DNA from: Leclercia sp. LSNIH1
GTDB lineage: Bacteria; Pseudomonadota; Gammaproteobacteria; Enterobacterales; Enterobacteriaceae
Reading direction: 5' to 3'
DNA: 64,000 nt
NCBI RefSeq assembly: GCF_002902985.1
Contig: NZ_CP026167.1
Span: 4,340,001-4,404,000, forward strand
The notes under the pieces are model-generated. The model worked only from the letters and a program-made list of their open reading frames with translations. It was not told the DNA's origin and made no database searches. Positions within the stretch are counted from its first letter, which is position 1. Every line of letters starts with the position of its first letter. A program made the position numbers and the translations under genes. Below, in pieces: positions 26,354 to 39,162 of the stretch.

Positions 26354-26428
26354 GTGAAATATTTCTTTATGGGTTTTTCAGTGATTTTGTTCGCATGGGT
26401 CGGTACGTTTGCCCTGATGATGAACTGA
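26354..26428 (+). CDS. ypdK: YpdK, small single-helix membrane protein
   Basis: The 24-residue product, starting at GTG 26354 (KYFFMG follows), is one hydrophobic helix ending FALMMN and resembles E. coli YpdK, a tiny inner-membrane protein of unknown role. GGAG at 26342-26345 lies 8 bases before this GTG but only 2 before ATG 26348, which favours the GTG. A longer frame from 26171 is open but has no family support. It sits between lpxP and alaC as in E. coli. Confidence 0.75.
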   Translation: MKYFFMGFSVILFAWVGTFALMMN

Positions 26429-26449
26429 GCAAAGAAAATGTAGTCAAAA

Positions 26450-26478
26450 AAACAGGCGCCCAAGGCGCCTGTTTTTTT
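26450..26478. terminator. Bidirectional terminator between ypdK and alaC
   Basis: A 9-bp stem ACAGGCGCC / GGCGCCTGT with loop CAA is followed by seven T on the plus strand and preceded by an A run, so it can stop both ypdK and alaC transcripts. Confidence 0.88.
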
Positions 26479-26518
26479 GGGGTTACTGACCCGCCTGCTC
26501 TGGCGTCGGCTTTGTTAC

Positions 26519-27724
26519 CTAGGGCAGTAATCCGTCGGCGCGGAACATGCTTTTAATGCCCCTCACCGCCTGACGGATACGATCGCTGTTCTCAATCAGC
26601 GCGAAACGCACGTGCGTATCGCCGTAGTCGCCAAAGCCAATCCCCGGGGAGACGCACACCTTCGCATCCTGGAGGAGTTTTTTGGCAAACTCCAGCGACC
26701 CCATCGCGGCGTAGGCGTCCGGGATCTTCGCCCAGACGTACATCGAAGCTTTAGGCATCTCCACCATCCAGCCCGCCTCATGCAGCCCTTTGACCAGCAC
26801 ATCGCGACGGCGTTTATACTGGGCGGCAATGTCCTTCACACACTGCTGATCGCCTTCCAGCGCAGCAATGGCCGCTACCTGCAACGGGGTAAAGGTGCCG
26901 TAGTCGTGGTAGCTTTTGATACGTGCCAGCGCGTTGACCAGCGTCTTGTTACCGACCATAAAGCCGATACGCCAGCCCGCCATGTTGTAGCTTTTCGACA
27001 GGGTGAAAAACTCCACCGCAACGTCGCGTGCGCCGGGTACCTGCATGATCGACGGCGCTTTCCAGCCGTCATACACGATATCGGCGTAGGCCAGGTCATG
27101 CACCACCAGCACGTCGTAGCGCTTCGCCAGGGCCACCACTTTCTCAAAGAAGTCGAGTTCCACGCACTGGGCGGTCGGGTTGGAAGGAAAACCGAGGATC
27201 ATCATCTTCGGCTTCGGATAGCTTTCCCGGATGGCGCGCTCCAGCTCGTTAAAAAAGTCGACGCCTTCAACCAGCGGCACAGAGCGCACCTGCGCACCGG
27301 CAATGACCGCACCGTAAATATGGATCGGGTAGCTGGGGTTCGGCACCAGCACCGTGTCGCCATGGTCCAGCGTCGCCAGCATCAGATGCGCCAGCCCCTC
27401 TTTTGAACCGATGGTGACAATGGCTTCGCTCTCAGGGTCGATCTCCACCTGATAGCGTTCCTGATACCAGCGCGAAATGGCGCGGCGTAAACGCGGAATC
27501 CCTTTAGAGGTTGAGTAACCATGCGTGTCCGGGCGCTGGGCGACGGTGCAGAGTTTTTCCACGATATGGGGCGGCGTAGCGCCGTCCGGATTACCCATAC
27601 TGAAATCGATAATGTCTTCGCCGCGCCGGCGCGCAGCCATCTTCAGTTCAGCGGTAATGTTAAACACATACGGGGGGAGACGATCGATACGCGAAAAACG
27701 GCGTTCAGGACTGGAGTCAGCCAT
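26519..27724 (-). CDS. alaC: AlaC, glutamate-pyruvate aminotransferase
   Basis: AlaC is a PLP-dependent class I/II aminotransferase that makes alanine from pyruvate and glutamate. The 401-residue product is nearly identical in pattern to E. coli AlaC over its length; the PLP lysine is in [15 protein letters not shown] and the N-terminal [13 protein letters not shown] is conserved. It ends about ten residues earlier than the E. coli protein (at FRADGLLP). The gene is divergent from ypdA. Confidence 0.95.
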   Translation of the reverse strand: MADSSPERRFSRIDRLPPYVFNITAELKMAARRRGEDIIDFSMGNPDGATPPHIVEKLCTVAQRPDTHGYSTSKGIPRLRRAISRWYQERYQVEIDPESEAIVTIGSKEGLAHLMLATLDHGDTVLVPNPSYPIHIYGAVIAGAQVRSVPLVEGVDFFNELERAIRESYPKPKMMILGFPSNPTAQCVELDFFEKVVALAKRYDVLVVHDLAYADIVYDGWKAPSIMQVPGARDVAVEFFTLSKSYNMAGWRIGFMVGNKTLVNALARIKSYHDYGTFTPLQVAAIAALEGDQQCVKDIAAQYKRRRDVLVKGLHEAGWMVEMPKASMYVWAKIPDAYAAMGSLEFAKKLLQDAKVCVSPGIGFGDYGDTHVRFALIENSDRIRQAVRGIKSMFRADGLLP

Positions 27725-28110
27725 AAATTCCTCAGATTACGTTAGCGCCCGGACCGTCCGAGCGACGTCGCCACGGATGTGGCGTGCTTAGAAAATAACC
27801 TGAAAAAATTCGCCTTGTCGAGGGGGAAGAAATAAAAAAAAGCGTAGCGCTAAAACAGGAACACTGCTTAAGCAAAAACCGGAAGCAAAAATGAAAAGAG
27901 GCATCAGGAATGTTATTTTGTTAACATTTTAATATCATTACAGTTACGACTTCCGGGTGGCTTTTTGGCTTTTCTGCCCGCTCAGGCGACCTTAGATACA
28001 ATCCCCTTTGATTAACGTGGTTTATCCCCATTTTATAAAAGAGCGGGATGGCTGGTCATTGAGCGTCAGGTTTTTTATCATGGTTCTTTCCTCTTTTCCC
28101 AGGTTTACCC
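27725..28110. other. alaC-ypdA divergent intergenic region
   Basis: The 386-base stretch is AT-rich in its centre (27820-27950) and must hold the promoters of alaC and ypdAB. No coding region, tRNA or strong hairpin is seen. Individual operators could not be assigned. Confidence 0.5.
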
Positions 28111-29808
28111 GTGCACGAAATATTCAATATGCTGCTGGCGGTGTTCGATCGCGCGGCGTTAATGCTGATTTGCCTCTTTTTCCTCATTCGCATCCGCCTG
28201 TTCCGCGAGCTGCTGCATAAGTCTGCCCACTCGCCCCGGGAACTGCTGGCGGTCACTGCGATCTTTTCGATGTTTGCCCTGTTCAGTACCTGGTCCGGGG
28301 TACCGGTGGAAGGTTCCCTGGTTAATGTGCGGATCATCGCCGTGATGTCTGGCGGGATCCTGTTTGGCCCATGGGTCGGGATCATCACGGGCCTCATTGC
28401 CGGGACCCACCGTTACCTGATTGATATCGGCGGCGTGACTGCGGTTCCTTGCCTGATCACCAGCATTATCGCTGGCGTGCTGTCGGGGGCGATCAACCGC
28501 AAAGTCCCTAAGAAACAGCACTGGAAAGCGGGTATCATCGCCGGCATGCTCTGCGAAACCCTGACCATGATCCTGGTGGTGGCGTGGGCCCCCACCACGG
28601 CGCTGGGGCTGGATATCGTCTCAAAAATTGGTATTCCGATGATCCTCGGTAGCGTCTGCGTGGGCTTTATCGTGCTGCTGGTGCAGAGTGTGGAAGGCGA
28701 AAAAGAGGCCAGCGCCGCCCGGCAGGCCAAGCTGGCGTTGGATATTGCCAATAAGACGCTGCCGCTGTTTCGCGACATTAACGCTGAATCGCTGCGCCAG
28801 GTGTGCGATATCATCCGCCGCGACATTCACGCCGATGCGGTGGCCATCACCAATATTGACCGGGTGCTGGCCTACGTGGGCGTGGGTGAAGCAAACTACC
28901 GGGATAATGATGATACCATCAGCCCCACCACCCGCCAGGCAATCAGCGGCGGCAAGATCATCATTAAGAATAACGATGAGGCTCACCGCACCCCGGAGAT
29001 CCACTCTATGCTTGTGATACCGCTGTGGGAAAAAGGGGTAGTCACCGGCACGCTAAAAATTTACTACTGCCACGCGCACCAGATCACATCGACCTTACAG
29101 GAGATGGCGGTCGGGCTGTCACAGATTATCTCTACCCAGCTGGAGGTCTCCCGTGCCGAGCAGCTGCGGGAGATGGCAAACAAGGCAGAGCTGCGCGCCC
29201 TACAGAGTAAAATTAATCCCCATTTTCTGTTCAATGCGCTGAACGCCATCTCCTCGTCGATCCGCCTGAATCCGGACACCGCCCGCCAGCTGATCTTCAA
29301 TCTGTCGCGCTATCTGCGCTACAACATTGAGTTGAAAGACGACGAGCAGATCGACATCAAAAAAGAGCTTTATCAGATCAAAGATTACATCGCCATCGAA
29401 CAGGCGCGGTTTGGCGATAAGCTTACCGTCATCTATGACATCGATGAAGAGGTGAACTGCGTGATCCCGAGCCTGCTGATCCAGCCGCTGGTGGAGAATG
29501 CCATTGTCCACGGCATTCAGCCGCGTAAGGGTAAAGGGGTGGTCACCATCAGCGTGGCCGAATGCGGTAACCGCGTGCGGGTGGCGGTGCGCGACACCGG
29601 CCACGGGATCGACCCGAAAGTGATTGAACGGGTGGAGTCGAATGAGATGCCCGGCAATAAAATTGGTCTGCTCAATGTCCATCACCGCGTTAAGCTGCTC
29701 TATGGTGAAGGGCTACACATTCGCCGCCTTGAGCCGGGTACCGAGATCGCGTTTTATGTTCCTAACGAACGCGCCGCCGTTCATGCCCAGACGTTGTTGT
29801 TGCCTTAG
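28111..29808 (+). CDS. ypdA: YpdA (PyrS), LytS-family pyruvate-sensing histidine kinase
   Basis: YpdA with YpdB forms a two-component system that in E. coli responds to extracellular pyruvate and activates the yhjX transporter gene. The 565-residue product starts at GTG like its E. coli homologue and has a five-to-six-helix LytS sensor region (about 1-195), a GAF domain (about 220-350) and a histidine kinase core with phospho-acceptor His in [16 protein letters not shown] and an ATPase region with VENAIVHGI and DTGHGI. ypdB follows after 12 bases. Confidence 0.95.
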   Translation: MHEIFNMLLAVFDRAALMLICLFFLIRIRLFRELLHKSAHSPRELLAVTAIFSMFALFSTWSGVPVEGSLVNVRIIAVMSGGILFGPWVGIITGLIAGTHRYLIDIGGVTAVPCLITSIIAGVLSGAINRKVPKKQHWKAGIIAGMLCETLTMILVVAWAPTTALGLDIVSKIGIPMILGSVCVGFIVLLVQSVEGEKEASAARQAKLALDIANKTLPLFRDINAESLRQVCDIIRRDIHADAVAITNIDRVLAYVGVGEANYRDNDDTISPTTRQAISGGKIIIKNNDEAHRTPEIHSMLVIPLWEKGVVTGTLKIYYCHAHQITSTLQEMAVGLSQIISTQLEVSRAEQLREMANKAELRALQSKINPHFLFNALNAISSSIRLNPDTARQLIFNLSRYLRYNIELKDDEQIDIKKELYQIKDYIAIEQARFGDKLTVIYDIDEEVNCVIPSLLIQPLVENAIVHGIQPRKGKGVVTISVAECGNRVRVAVRDTGHGIDPKVIERVESNEMPGNKIGLLNVHHRVKLLYGEGLHIRRLEPGTEIAFYVPNERAAVHAQTLLLP

Positions 29809-29820
29809 AGGGAGTGACGC

Positions 29821-30558
29821 ATGAAAGTCATCATTGTGGAAGATGAAATACTCGCCCAACAGGAGCTGAGTTGGCTGATTAAAGAACACAGCCAGATGGA
29901 GATCGTCGGCACCTTTGAGGATGGTCTGGACGTGCTGAAATTTCTGCAGCACAACCGGGTAGACGCCATATTTCTGGATATCAATATTCCCTCTCTGGAC
30001 GGGGTACTGCTGGCGCAAAACATCAGCCAGTTTGCCAGTAAACCGTTTATTGTCTTTGTCACCGCGTGGAAAGAGCATGCGGTGGAGGCCTTCGAGCTGG
30101 AAGCGTTCGACTATATTCTTAAGCCGTACCAGGAGTCGCGGATTGTCAGCATGCTGCAGAAGCTGGAACACGCCTGGCACCAGCAGTCCGGCGCGGAACA
30201 GGTCGCGGCCTCACCGGTCATGCGCGAAAATGACACGATCAATTTGATCAAGGATGAACGCATCATCGTGACGCCGATGAACGATATCTATTATGCCGAA
30301 GCGCATGAGAAGATGACCTTCGTCTACACACGCCGCGAGTCGTTCGTCATGCCGATGAACATCACCGAATTTTGCAGCAAGCTGCCGGCGAGCCACTTCT
30401 TCCGTTGCCATCGCTCTTTTTGCGTCAATCTGAACAAGATCCGCGAGATCGAACCCTGGTTCAACAACACCTACATTCTACGGCTGAAGGATCTCGATTT
30501 TCAGGTGCCGGTGAGTCGCAGCAAGGTGAAAGAGTTTCGCCAGCTGATGCACCTGTGA
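29821..30558 (+). CDS. ypdB: YpdB (PyrR), LytTR response regulator
   Basis: The 245-residue regulator has an N-terminal receiver domain with the phospho-acceptor Asp in AIFLDINIPSLDG and the conserved Lys in YILKPY, and a C-terminal LytTR DNA-binding domain (HFFRCHRSFCVNLNKI, then VPVSRSKVKEFRQL). It pairs with YpdA upstream. In E. coli ypdC and PTS genes follow, but here glk is the next gene, convergent and 41 bases away. Confidence 0.95.
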   Translation: MKVIIVEDEILAQQELSWLIKEHSQMEIVGTFEDGLDVLKFLQHNRVDAIFLDINIPSLDGVLLAQNISQFASKPFIVFVTAWKEHAVEAFELEAFDYILKPYQESRIVSMLQKLEHAWHQQSGAEQVAASPVMRENDTINLIKDERIIVTPMNDIYYAEAHEKMTFVYTRRESFVMPMNITEFCSKLPASHFFRCHRSFCVNLNKIREIEPWFNNTYILRLKDLDFQVPVSRSKVKEFRQLMHL

Positions 30559-30566
30559 GGGGGATG

Positions 30567-30591
30567 CCCCGGTGAACAGACGTCACCGGGG
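30567..30591. terminator. Hairpin between convergent ypdB and glk
   Basis: CCCCGGTGA (30567-30575) and TCACCGGGG (30583-30591) form a perfect 9-bp stem with a 7-base loop. No U tract follows on either strand, so it may act with another factor or only as a barrier. Confidence 0.45.
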
Positions 30592-30599
30592 AAGAGCCA

Positions 30600-31565
30600 T
30601 TACAGTACCTGGCCCAGGGTCTGGCGCAGATGCGCGCCCGAGCCCAGCAGACCCGGATTGTCATGCACAATCAGGTACACCGGAATATCCCGGACATAAT
30701 CGCGGAAGCGACCCTTGTCTTCAAACCCGCCGCGGAAACCGGAGGATTTAAAGAAGTCGAGGAAGCGCGGTACGATCCCGCCCGCGATATAGACCCCACC
30801 AAAGGTGCTCAGGTTCAGCGCCAGGTTGCCGCCAAAACGCCCCATGATGACGCAGAAGAGCGACAGCGCGCGACGGCAGTCGGTGCAGCTATCTTCCAGC
30901 GCGCGTTCGGTCACATCTTTCGGCTGTAGATTCTCCGGCAGACGGCCATCGGATTTCACAATCGCCCGGTAGAGGTTCACCAGGCCCGGACCCGAGAGCA
31001 CCCGCTCTGCCGAGACGTGGCCGATCTCCGCGCGCAGCTCTTCGAGGATAATGCCCTCTTCTTCGCTGTTTGGGGCGAAATCGACATGTCCGCCTTCACC
31101 CGGCAGGCTGATCCAGCGCTTGTCGACATGTACCAGATGGGAAACCCCCAGGCCAGTGCCAGCGCCGTAGACGGCAATGGGCTTACCTTCAACCGGCTCG
31201 GTGCCGCCGAACTGGATCAGATGCTCCGGCTTTAACATCGGGATCGCCATCGATACCGCGGTAAAGTCGTTAATAATTTCCAGATGGGCAAAGCCGAGGT
31301 TGGCCTTCATTTCGGCGACAGAGAATGCCCAGGTGTGGTTGGTCATCGCCACCCAGTCGCCGGTAATCGGGCAGGCAATGGCGATACAGCCATCCTCAAC
31401 GCTGACATCATGCTCCGTCAGATAGACACGAACCACCGCTTCCAGGCTGGGGTAATCCAGCCCGGAATAGGTTTTGGCGCGGGAGATTTCGCCGGTGTTG
31501 ACGTCACATAACGCCAGACGCGCGTTAGTCCCCCCTACATCACCTACCAAAGCATACTTTGTCAT
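30600..31565 (-). CDS. glk: Glucokinase
   Basis: Glk phosphorylates free cytoplasmic glucose with ATP to glucose 6-phosphate. The 321-residue product equals the E. coli length, with the ATP-binding [12 protein letters not shown] at residues 8-19, the substrate segment [15 protein letters not shown] with catalytic Asp, and [11 protein letters not shown]. It stands alone on the minus strand and is divergent from yfeO. Confidence 0.97.
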   Translation of the reverse strand: MTKYALVGDVGGTNARLALCDVNTGEISRAKTYSGLDYPSLEAVVRVYLTEHDVSVEDGCIAIACPITGDWVAMTNHTWAFSVAEMKANLGFAHLEIINDFTAVSMAIPMLKPEHLIQFGGTEPVEGKPIAVYGAGTGLGVSHLVHVDKRWISLPGEGGHVDFAPNSEEEGIILEELRAEIGHVSAERVLSGPGLVNLYRAIVKSDGRLPENLQPKDVTERALEDSCTDCRRALSLFCVIMGRFGGNLALNLSTFGGVYIAGGIVPRFLDFFKSSGFRGGFEDKGRFRDYVRDIPVYLIVHDNPGLLGSGAHLRQTLGQVL

Positions 31566-31769
31566 TCTTCTACTGCTCCGCTAAAGTCAAAATAACTGTT
31601 TGGCACACTCTAAATTCAAGGCCCGTGAACAACAACGACCTGGATAAAAGCACCCCAGGATTATCGATCTTCATCACAGAATAACTTTACCGTTTCAGCA
31701 CCATTTGCACTATTGCCATAAGGCTGAACGTGCAAAGTACAGACAGCTATTTTTAACAAGGAAATCATC

Positions 31770-33005
31770 ATGCTCCATCCGCGAGCCAGAACGATGCTGC
31801 TGCTGGCCCCTCCTGCGCTGATTATTGGCGTTGCATCCAGCCTGATCCTGATTGTGATCATGAAGGTCGCCTCCGTGCTGCAGTCGGTTTTGTGGACCTC
31901 ATTACCGGCTTCCCTCGGCCTTAACGCAAGCTCGCCGGTATGGGTTATTTTAATCCTGACGCTTACCGGTATCGCTGTAGGAGTGGTGATACGCTACAGC
32001 CCGGGCCATGCCGGGCCAGATCCAGCCACTGAGCCGTTGATTGGCGCGCCGGTCAATGCCGCTGCCCTGCCCGGGTTGATTATCGCCCTGATTATTGGTC
32101 TGGCGGGCGGCGTCAGCCTTGGGCCTGAGCATCCTGTGATGGCGGTGAATATCGCCCTGGCCGTCGCCATAGGGGCGCGGGCCTTCCCCCGGGTAAACGC
32201 CCTTGACTGGACCATTCTCGCCTCTGCCGGCACCATCGGGGCGCTGTTCGGCACACCTGTCGCGGCGGCGCTGATTTTTTCCCAGACCCTGAGCGGCAAC
32301 ACGGAGATCCCGCTCTGGGATCGTCTGTTCGCCCCGCTCTTATCCGCCGCCGCCGGAGCCCTGACCACCAGCCTCTTTTTTCATCCTCACTTCTCACTGC
32401 CCGTTGCCCACTACAGTCAGATGCAGATGGTGGATATTTTCAGCGGCGCGATCGTCGCCGCCTTCGCCATCGCGCTGGGGATGGTGGCGGTCTGGTGTCT
32501 GCCGCGCCTGCACCGTCTGATGCATCGTCTGAAGCACCCGGTACTTATTCTTGGCGCAGGCGGATTTATTCTGGGGATCCTTGGGGCAATCGGGGGCAAT
32601 ATCACCCTGTTTAAGGGGCTGGATGAGATGCAGCAGATGGCCTTCAGCCAGATCTTCAGCGTGTCGGATTATCTGCTCTTTGCGCTGATAAAACTGGCGG
32701 CGCTGGTAGTGGCTGCGGCCTGCGGTTTTCGCGGCGGGCGCATTTTCCCGGCGGTGTTTGTCGGCGCGGCGCTGGGGTTGATGTTGCATGAACATGTAGA
32801 GGCGGTTCCCCTGGCGATCACCATCTCCTGTTCGATTATGGGGCTGGTGCTGGTTGTCACCCGGGATGCGTGGCTAAGCCTGTTTATGGCGGCAGTGGTG
32901 GTGCCGGACACCACCCTGCTGCCGCTGCTCTGTATTGTGATGCTGCCCGCCTGGCTGCTGCTGGCGGGCAGACCGATGATGGCTGCATGGAACGATGAGA
33001 AGTAA
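31770..33005 (+). CDS. yfeO: YfeO, ClC-family ion channel/transporter homologue
   Basis: The 411-residue protein has about ten hydrophobic segments and the ClC-like loop [15 protein letters not shown] (about residues 115-129), with a second ClC-type motif [14 protein letters not shown] (about 321-334). E. coli YfeO is annotated as a putative ion channel of the ClC family; transported ion is not known. ATG 31770 is preceded by AAGGA. It converges with ipdC, whose stop follows directly. Confidence 0.9.
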   Translation: MLHPRARTMLLLAPPALIIGVASSLILIVIMKVASVLQSVLWTSLPASLGLNASSPVWVILILTLTGIAVGVVIRYSPGHAGPDPATEPLIGAPVNAAALPGLIIALIIGLAGGVSLGPEHPVMAVNIALAVAIGARAFPRVNALDWTILASAGTIGALFGTPVAAALIFSQTLSGNTEIPLWDRLFAPLLSAAAGALTTSLFFHPHFSLPVAHYSQMQMVDIFSGAIVAAFAIALGMVAVWCLPRLHRLMHRLKHPVLILGAGGFILGILGAIGGNITLFKGLDEMQQMAFSQIFSVSDYLLFALIKLAALVVAAACGFRGGRIFPAVFVGAALGLMLHEHVEAVPLAITISCSIMGLVLVVTRDAWLSLFMAAVVVPDTTLLPLLCIVMLPAWLLLAGRPMMAAWNDEK

Positions 33006-34793
<1,788 letters not shown>

Positions 34794-34795
34794 TT

Positions 34796-34813
34796 AGTGT
34801 AAACGTATACACT
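34796..34813 (+). promoter_or_regulatory. 18-bp near-palindrome upstream of the aldo/keto reductase gene
   Basis: AGTGTAAAC/GTATACACT is an inverted repeat with one mismatched pair, ending 32 bases before the reductase ATG. Size and symmetry fit an operator for a dimeric repressor such as a TetR- or LacI-type protein. The regulator is not identified. Confidence 0.45.
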
Positions 34814-34845
34814 GAATGACATTCTGACGCAGAGGGGCAAGACTC

Positions 34846-35844
34846 ATGGTTTATCAGGCGAATCAAAACCGTTACCAGTCAATGAATTATCAACGATGCG
34901 GGCAAAGTGGTCTTAAGCTCCCTGCCATCTCCCTGGGGCTGTGGCACAACTTTGGCGACGCCACATTGATCGAAAACAGCCGTCAACTTTTACATCGTGC
35001 CTTCGATGTGGGGATTACGCACTTCGACCTTGCCAATAACTACGGTCCACCGCCGGGTTCCGCAGAACGTAACTTTGGACGAATCTTGCAGGAAGATTTC
35101 AGCGCCTGGCGCGATGAACTCATCATCTCGACCAAGGCGGGCTATACCATGTGGGAGGGCCCTTACGGCGACTGGGGCTCGCGTAAGTATCTGATTGCCA
35201 GCCTCGATCAGAGCCTGAAACGGATGGGCCTGGAGTATGTCGATATCTTCTATCATCACCGTCCGGACCCGGAAACGCCGTTGAAAGAGACGATGAAAGC
35301 GTTAGACCACATCGTGCGCCAGGGCAAGGCACTGTACGTTGGGCTATCCAACTATCCGGCAGAGCTGGCTCGCCAGGCCATTGAGATCCTCGATGATTTA
35401 GGCACGCCCTGCCTTATCCATCAGCCGAAATATTCGATGTTTGAACGCACCCCGGAAGCGGGCTTACTGGGCGTCCTGAAGGATAAAGGGGTGGGCTGCA
35501 TCGCCTTTTCGCCGCTCGCCGGGGGCCAGCTGACCGACCGCTATCTTAACGGTATTCCGGCAGATTCCCGCGCCGCCAGCGGAAGCCGGTTCCTCAATCC
35601 GGATCAGCTCACCGAAGAGAAGCTGGCGAAAGTGCGTCAGCTTAACGCCCTGGCGGAACGCCGCAACCAGAAGCTATCGCAGATGGCGCTGGCCTGGGTA
35701 TTACATCAGGAGGCCGTCACCTCGGTGCTGATTGGCGCCAGCAAAACGGCGCAAATTGATGATGCTGTGGGAATGCTGGCGAACCGTCACTTCACGCCTG
35801 AGGAACTGAACGAAATCGACGGAATTCTGAATAGTGTAAATTAA
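34846..35844 (+). CDS. Aldo/keto reductase, YghZ (Gpr)-like
   Basis: The 332-residue protein belongs to the aldo/keto reductase family and resembles E. coli YghZ, an L-glyceraldehyde 3-phosphate reductase (and methylglyoxal reductase). Visible marks are LPAISLGLWHNFG, the catalytic Asp and Tyr in FDLANNYGPPPG, Lys in STKAGY, and the NADP-binding C-terminus VLIGASKTAQIDD. It is somewhat shorter than YghZ (346) and lacks its C-terminal tail, so it may be a paralogue. It is divergent from ipdC. Confidence 0.85.
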   Translation: MVYQANQNRYQSMNYQRCGQSGLKLPAISLGLWHNFGDATLIENSRQLLHRAFDVGITHFDLANNYGPPPGSAERNFGRILQEDFSAWRDELIISTKAGYTMWEGPYGDWGSRKYLIASLDQSLKRMGLEYVDIFYHHRPDPETPLKETMKALDHIVRQGKALYVGLSNYPAELARQAIEILDDLGTPCLIHQPKYSMFERTPEAGLLGVLKDKGVGCIAFSPLAGGQLTDRYLNGIPADSRAASGSRFLNPDQLTEEKLAKVRQLNALAERRNQKLSQMALAWVLHQEAVTSVLIGASKTAQIDDAVGMLANRHFTPEELNEIDGILNSVN

Positions 35845-35970
35845 AAGCGCTTTTAGCAAAAAGTGCTACGCCTTCTGAATTAGGAGTTAAAGCGATTATC
35901 CGGGGCTTTACCGCCCCTTAATATTGCGTTAACAAGCCGATTACGGCTCCGATCGTGAAGGAGAAAAACC

Positions 35971-36315
35971 ATGTTCAGGTCTCTGATTCTTGCAGCAGTA
36001 TTACTGGCTTCAGCCCCGCTGGTCGCTAATGCTGGCGAAATCACCCTGTTGCCATCCATAAAATTACAAATTGGCGATCGTGATAATTATGGTAACTACT
36101 GGGATGGCGGCGGCTGGCGTGACCGCGACTACTGGCGCCGACATTATGAATGGCGCGGCAACCGCTGGCACAGACATGATAACGGCTACCATCGTGGCTG
36201 GGATAAACGCAAAGCCTATGAGCGTGGCTACCGCGCAGGCTGGAGCGATCGTGACGATCATCGAGGCCCACGCGGTCGTGGTCATGGTCATGGCGGGCAC
36301 GGTCACCGTCACTGA
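35971..36315 (+). CDS. ypeC: YpeC, secreted DUF2502 protein
   Basis: The 114-residue product has a signal peptide (about 1-21, ending ANA) and a mature part very rich in Arg, Gly, His, Tyr and Trp ([14 protein letters not shown]), ending in a [11 protein letters not shown] tail. It matches E. coli YpeC (DUF2502), of unknown function. The His-rich tail might bind metal, and the neighbouring Mn transporter gene makes this suggestive, but that is inference. A strong terminator separates it from convergent mntH. Confidence 0.88.
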   Translation: MFRSLILAAVLLASAPLVANAGEITLLPSIKLQIGDRDNYGNYWDGGGWRDRDYWRRHYEWRGNRWHRHDNGYHRGWDKRKAYERGYRAGWSDRDDHRGPRGRGHGHGGHGHRH

Positions 36316-36320
36316 TACGA

Positions 36321-36346
36321 AAAAGGCGCCTTCCGGCGCCTTTTTT
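36321..36346. terminator. Bidirectional terminator between ypeC and mntH
   Basis: A 10-bp stem AAAAGGCGCC / GGCGCCTTTT with loop TTCC; T run on the plus strand and A run upstream for the minus strand. It overlaps the mntH stop codon region at 36345. Confidence 0.9.
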
Positions 36347-37586
36347 ACAATCCCAATGCGGTCCCGATAAGTAGCCACAGATTCAGCGCCACCACCAGAA
36401 CCACGATCGCCCACCCCGTCCGTCTCACCGCCTTACTGTTAACCAGATCGCCCATCAGCTTCTTGTCACTGGTGAACACCAGCAGCGGCACCAACGCCAG
36501 CGCAATACCAAAACTGAGCAGCACCTGGCTCATCACCAGAATGCGGGTCGGATCCAGTCCCATCAGGATCACCACAAACGACGGCAGCATCGTGATCGAA
36601 CGGCGCACCCATAAAGGAATGTGGAAGCGCACAAATCCCTGCATCACCACCTGCCCTGCCAGCGTGCCTACCACGGTGGAAGAGAGACCCGCTGCCACCA
36701 GGCTCAGGCCAAAAATGGTCGCCGCCGCGTGACTCAGCAGCGGTTCCAGCGTCAGGTACGCCTGATCCAGATCGGCGACGCCGGTATGGCCGTTGAAATG
36801 GAATGCCGCTGCGGCGGTGGCCATCATCGCCAGGTTAACAAACCCGGCAATGGTCATAGCGATGGCGACGTCCCACTTTGTCGCGGAGTAGCGCTCATGC
36901 CGGGAACCGCCATGCAGGTTCTGGGTCAGCGAGGAGTGCAGATAGATCACGTGCGGCATAATGGTCGCGCCCAGTACCCCGGCCGCAAGGAACACCGCTT
37001 CGGTGGTAGGCAGACTTGGGATCGCCATTCCTTTACCCAGTTGAACCAGATCCGGCTGGGAGAAGATGAGCTCAACAATGTAGGCTGCCGCCACAAACAG
37101 CAGCAGGCCGCCAATTACTTTCTCCAGCGGTTTCTGCCCGCGTCGTTGCAGCATCAGAATAAGGAAGGTGGCGATACCGGTTAATACCGCGCCCTGCAAC
37201 AGCGATACGCCGAGGATCAGCTTAAAGCCGATCGCCGCGCCGATAAATTCTGCCAGGTCGGTCGCCATGGCAATAATCTCCGCCTGCACCCAGTAGAACC
37301 AGACCAGCGGACGCGGATAGTGGTCGCGGATCTGCTCCGCGAGATTTTTACCGGTGGCAATGCCCAGTTTTGCTGACAGCACCTGGATCATCATCGCCAT
37401 CAGGTTGGCCCAGACCACCACCCACAAGAGTTTGTAGCCGAAACTGGCTCCGGCCTGGATGTTGGTCGCAAAATTACCGGGATCGATATAGCCAATGGCG
37501 GCAATAAACGCAGGTCCCATCAATGCGAACCGCATTTTGCGTGCAGCCCTACCACTGCTACTCTCATCAACGCGACTGTTGCTCAT
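36345..37586 (-). CDS. mntH: MntH, proton-coupled Mn(II) transporter (Nramp family)
   Basis: MntH imports Mn(II) and to a lesser degree Fe(II). The 413-residue polytopic protein has the Nramp metal-binding motif DPGNFATN (helix 1) and MPHVIYLHS in helix 6. Length equals E. coli MntH. Upstream lie a good MntR box (37599-37618) and a Fur-like site (37624-37648), so repression by Mn and Fe is expected as in E. coli. Confidence 0.96.
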   Translation of the reverse strand: MSNSRVDESSSGRAARKMRFALMGPAFIAAIGYIDPGNFATNIQAGASFGYKLLWVVVWANLMAMMIQVLSAKLGIATGKNLAEQIRDHYPRPLVWFYWVQAEIIAMATDLAEFIGAAIGFKLILGVSLLQGAVLTGIATFLILMLQRRGQKPLEKVIGGLLLFVAAAYIVELIFSQPDLVQLGKGMAIPSLPTTEAVFLAAGVLGATIMPHVIYLHSSLTQNLHGGSRHERYSATKWDVAIAMTIAGFVNLAMMATAAAAFHFNGHTGVADLDQAYLTLEPLLSHAAATIFGLSLVAAGLSSTVVGTLAGQVVMQGFVRFHIPLWVRRSITMLPSFVVILMGLDPTRILVMSQVLLSFGIALALVPLLVFTSDKKLMGDLVNSKAVRRTGWAIVVLVVALNLWLLIGTALGL

Positions 37587-37598
37587 TTTTGCCTCAGT

Positions 37599-37618
37599 AA
37601 TATAGCCTTTGCTATGTT
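37599..37618 (-). promoter_or_regulatory. MntR box of mntH
   Basis: The palindrome reads AACATAGCAAAGGCTATATT on the minus strand, nearly the E. coli mntH MntR site. It is 13 bases upstream of the mntH start. Confidence 0.88.
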
Positions 37619-37623
37619 AAATG

Positions 37624-37648
37624 CTATCAAAATGCGAATGATTATCAA
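37624..37648 (-). promoter_or_regulatory. Fur-like site of mntH
   Basis: The minus strand contains GATAATCATTCGCATTTTGA, a good match to the Fur 19-mer GATAATGATAATCATTATC in its core ATAATCATT. It lies directly upstream of the MntR box, as in E. coli. Confidence 0.75.
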
Positions 37649-37928
37649 GTTCATTTAAAAGGATTATCGTGATTGCAGTGATAGCGAAGAACAATTAGCA
37701 GGCTGGAATGAAGTATAGATAGCGGGCAGAAGCACGCGCCTTTGTGAAGCGTAGCACACAAACTTAACTTTTAACTCATTTACATAACATAACAAAAATG
37801 TATCGTATGTCACTATTTTTGAAACTCGTCACAGGACTCAACGATAGTGTGGCTTTGATCTCGTTTTCTTTACGCTTGTTTCATAGAATGTGCAGCGAAA
37901 TTAAACCTGCCTCATATTTGGAGCAAAT
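37649..37928. other. nupC upstream region
   Basis: The 280 bases between the mntH control sites and nupC show no gene. E. coli nupC is controlled by CRP and CytR from this region; I could not place their sites with confidence. A small frame at 37798-38073 runs into nupC and has no support. Confidence 0.45.
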
Positions 37929-39116
37929 ATGGACCGCGTCCTACATTTTGTCCTGGCACTTGTTGTCGTTGCCGTGCTTGCGTTGCTGGTCAGCAGCGAT
38001 CGCAAAAAGATCCGCATTCGCTATGTCATTCAGTTACTTGTTATTGAAGTATTGCTCGCCTGGTTCTTCCTGAACTCAGACGTGGGGCTGGGCTTTGTAA
38101 AAGGCTTCTCCGAGATGTTTGAAAAACTGCTCGGATTCGCTAATGAAGGAACCAACTTCGTGTTCGGTAAAATGAACGATGAAGGTCTGGCATTCTTCTT
38201 CCTGAAAGTGTTGTGCCCAATCGTCTTTATCTCTGCCCTGATCGGTATCCTGCAGCACATTCGCATTCTGCCGATTGTCATCCGCGCTATTGGTACCGTG
38301 CTGTCTAAAGTGAACGGCATGGGCAAACTGGAATCTTTCAACGCCGTAAGTTCCCTGATCCTCGGTCAGTCTGAGAACTTTATCGCCTATAAAGATATCC
38401 TTAGCAAAATGTCCCGCAACCGCATGTACACCATGGCGGCAACGGCAATGTCTACCGTTTCCATGTCTATCGTGGGCGCGTATATGACCATGCTTGAGCC
38501 TAAATATGTGGTGGCTGCGCTGGTACTGAACATGTTCAGCACCTTTATCGTTCTGTCACTGATTAACCCGTACCGCGTGGACGAAAGTGAAGAGAATTTG
38601 CAGATGGCGAATCTGCACGAAGGTCAGAGCTTCTTCGAAATGCTGGGTGAATACATCCTGGCAGGCTTCAAAGTGGCGGTGATTGTTGCCGCGATGCTGA
38701 TCGGCTTTATCGCCCTGATCTCCGCGCTGAATGCCCTGTTTGCTGCCGTACTGGGTATCTCCTTCCAGGGGATTCTGGGTTACATCTTCTACCCGGTAGC
38801 CTGGGTGATGGGTGTGCCAGCCAGCGAAGCGCTGCAGGTGGGCAGTATTATGGCGACCAAACTGGTTTCTAACGAATTCGTCGCGATGATGGATCTGCAG
38901 AAAATCGCCGGTAGCCTCTCCCCGCGCGCCGAAGGCATTCTCTCCGTCTTCCTGGTTTCATTCGCTAACTTCTCTTCCATCGGTATCATCGCCGGTGCGA
39001 TTAAAGGCCTGAACGAAGAGCAAGGTAACGTGGTTTCCCGCTTTGGTCTGAAACTGGTCTACGGTTCTACGCTGGTCAGCGTCCTGTCAGCGTCCATCGC
39101 TGCACTGGTACTGTAA
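37929..39116 (+). CDS. nupC: NupC, proton/nucleoside symporter
   Basis: NupC is a concentrative nucleoside transporter that imports pyrimidine nucleosides and adenosine with protons. The 395-residue product is almost identical in pattern to E. coli NupC ([11 protein letters not shown] at the start, [14 protein letters not shown] and [15 protein letters not shown] as CNT motifs). It is five residues shorter because the loop before [12 protein letters not shown] lacks a short segment present in E. coli. GGAG lies 8 bases before ATG. Confidence 0.96.
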   Translation: MDRVLHFVLALVVVAVLALLVSSDRKKIRIRYVIQLLVIEVLLAWFFLNSDVGLGFVKGFSEMFEKLLGFANEGTNFVFGKMNDEGLAFFFLKVLCPIVFISALIGILQHIRILPIVIRAIGTVLSKVNGMGKLESFNAVSSLILGQSENFIAYKDILSKMSRNRMYTMAATAMSTVSMSIVGAYMTMLEPKYVVAALVLNMFSTFIVLSLINPYRVDESEENLQMANLHEGQSFFEMLGEYILAGFKVAVIVAAMLIGFIALISALNALFAAVLGISFQGILGYIFYPVAWVMGVPASEALQVGSIMATKLVSNEFVAMMDLQKIAGSLSPRAEGILSVFLVSFANFSSIGIIAGAIKGLNEEQGNVVSRFGLKLVYGSTLVSVLSASIAALVL

Positions 39117-39123
39117 TCAGCAT

Positions 39124-39156
39124 AAAAAAACCGGGGATAACACCCCGGTTTTTTTT
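39124..39156. terminator. Bidirectional terminator between nupC and yfeA
   Basis: Stem AAACCGGGG (39128-39136) / CCCCGGTTT (39143-39151) with T8 after and A7 before it; serves both convergent genes. Confidence 0.92.
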
Positions 39157-39162
39157 CGTCTG

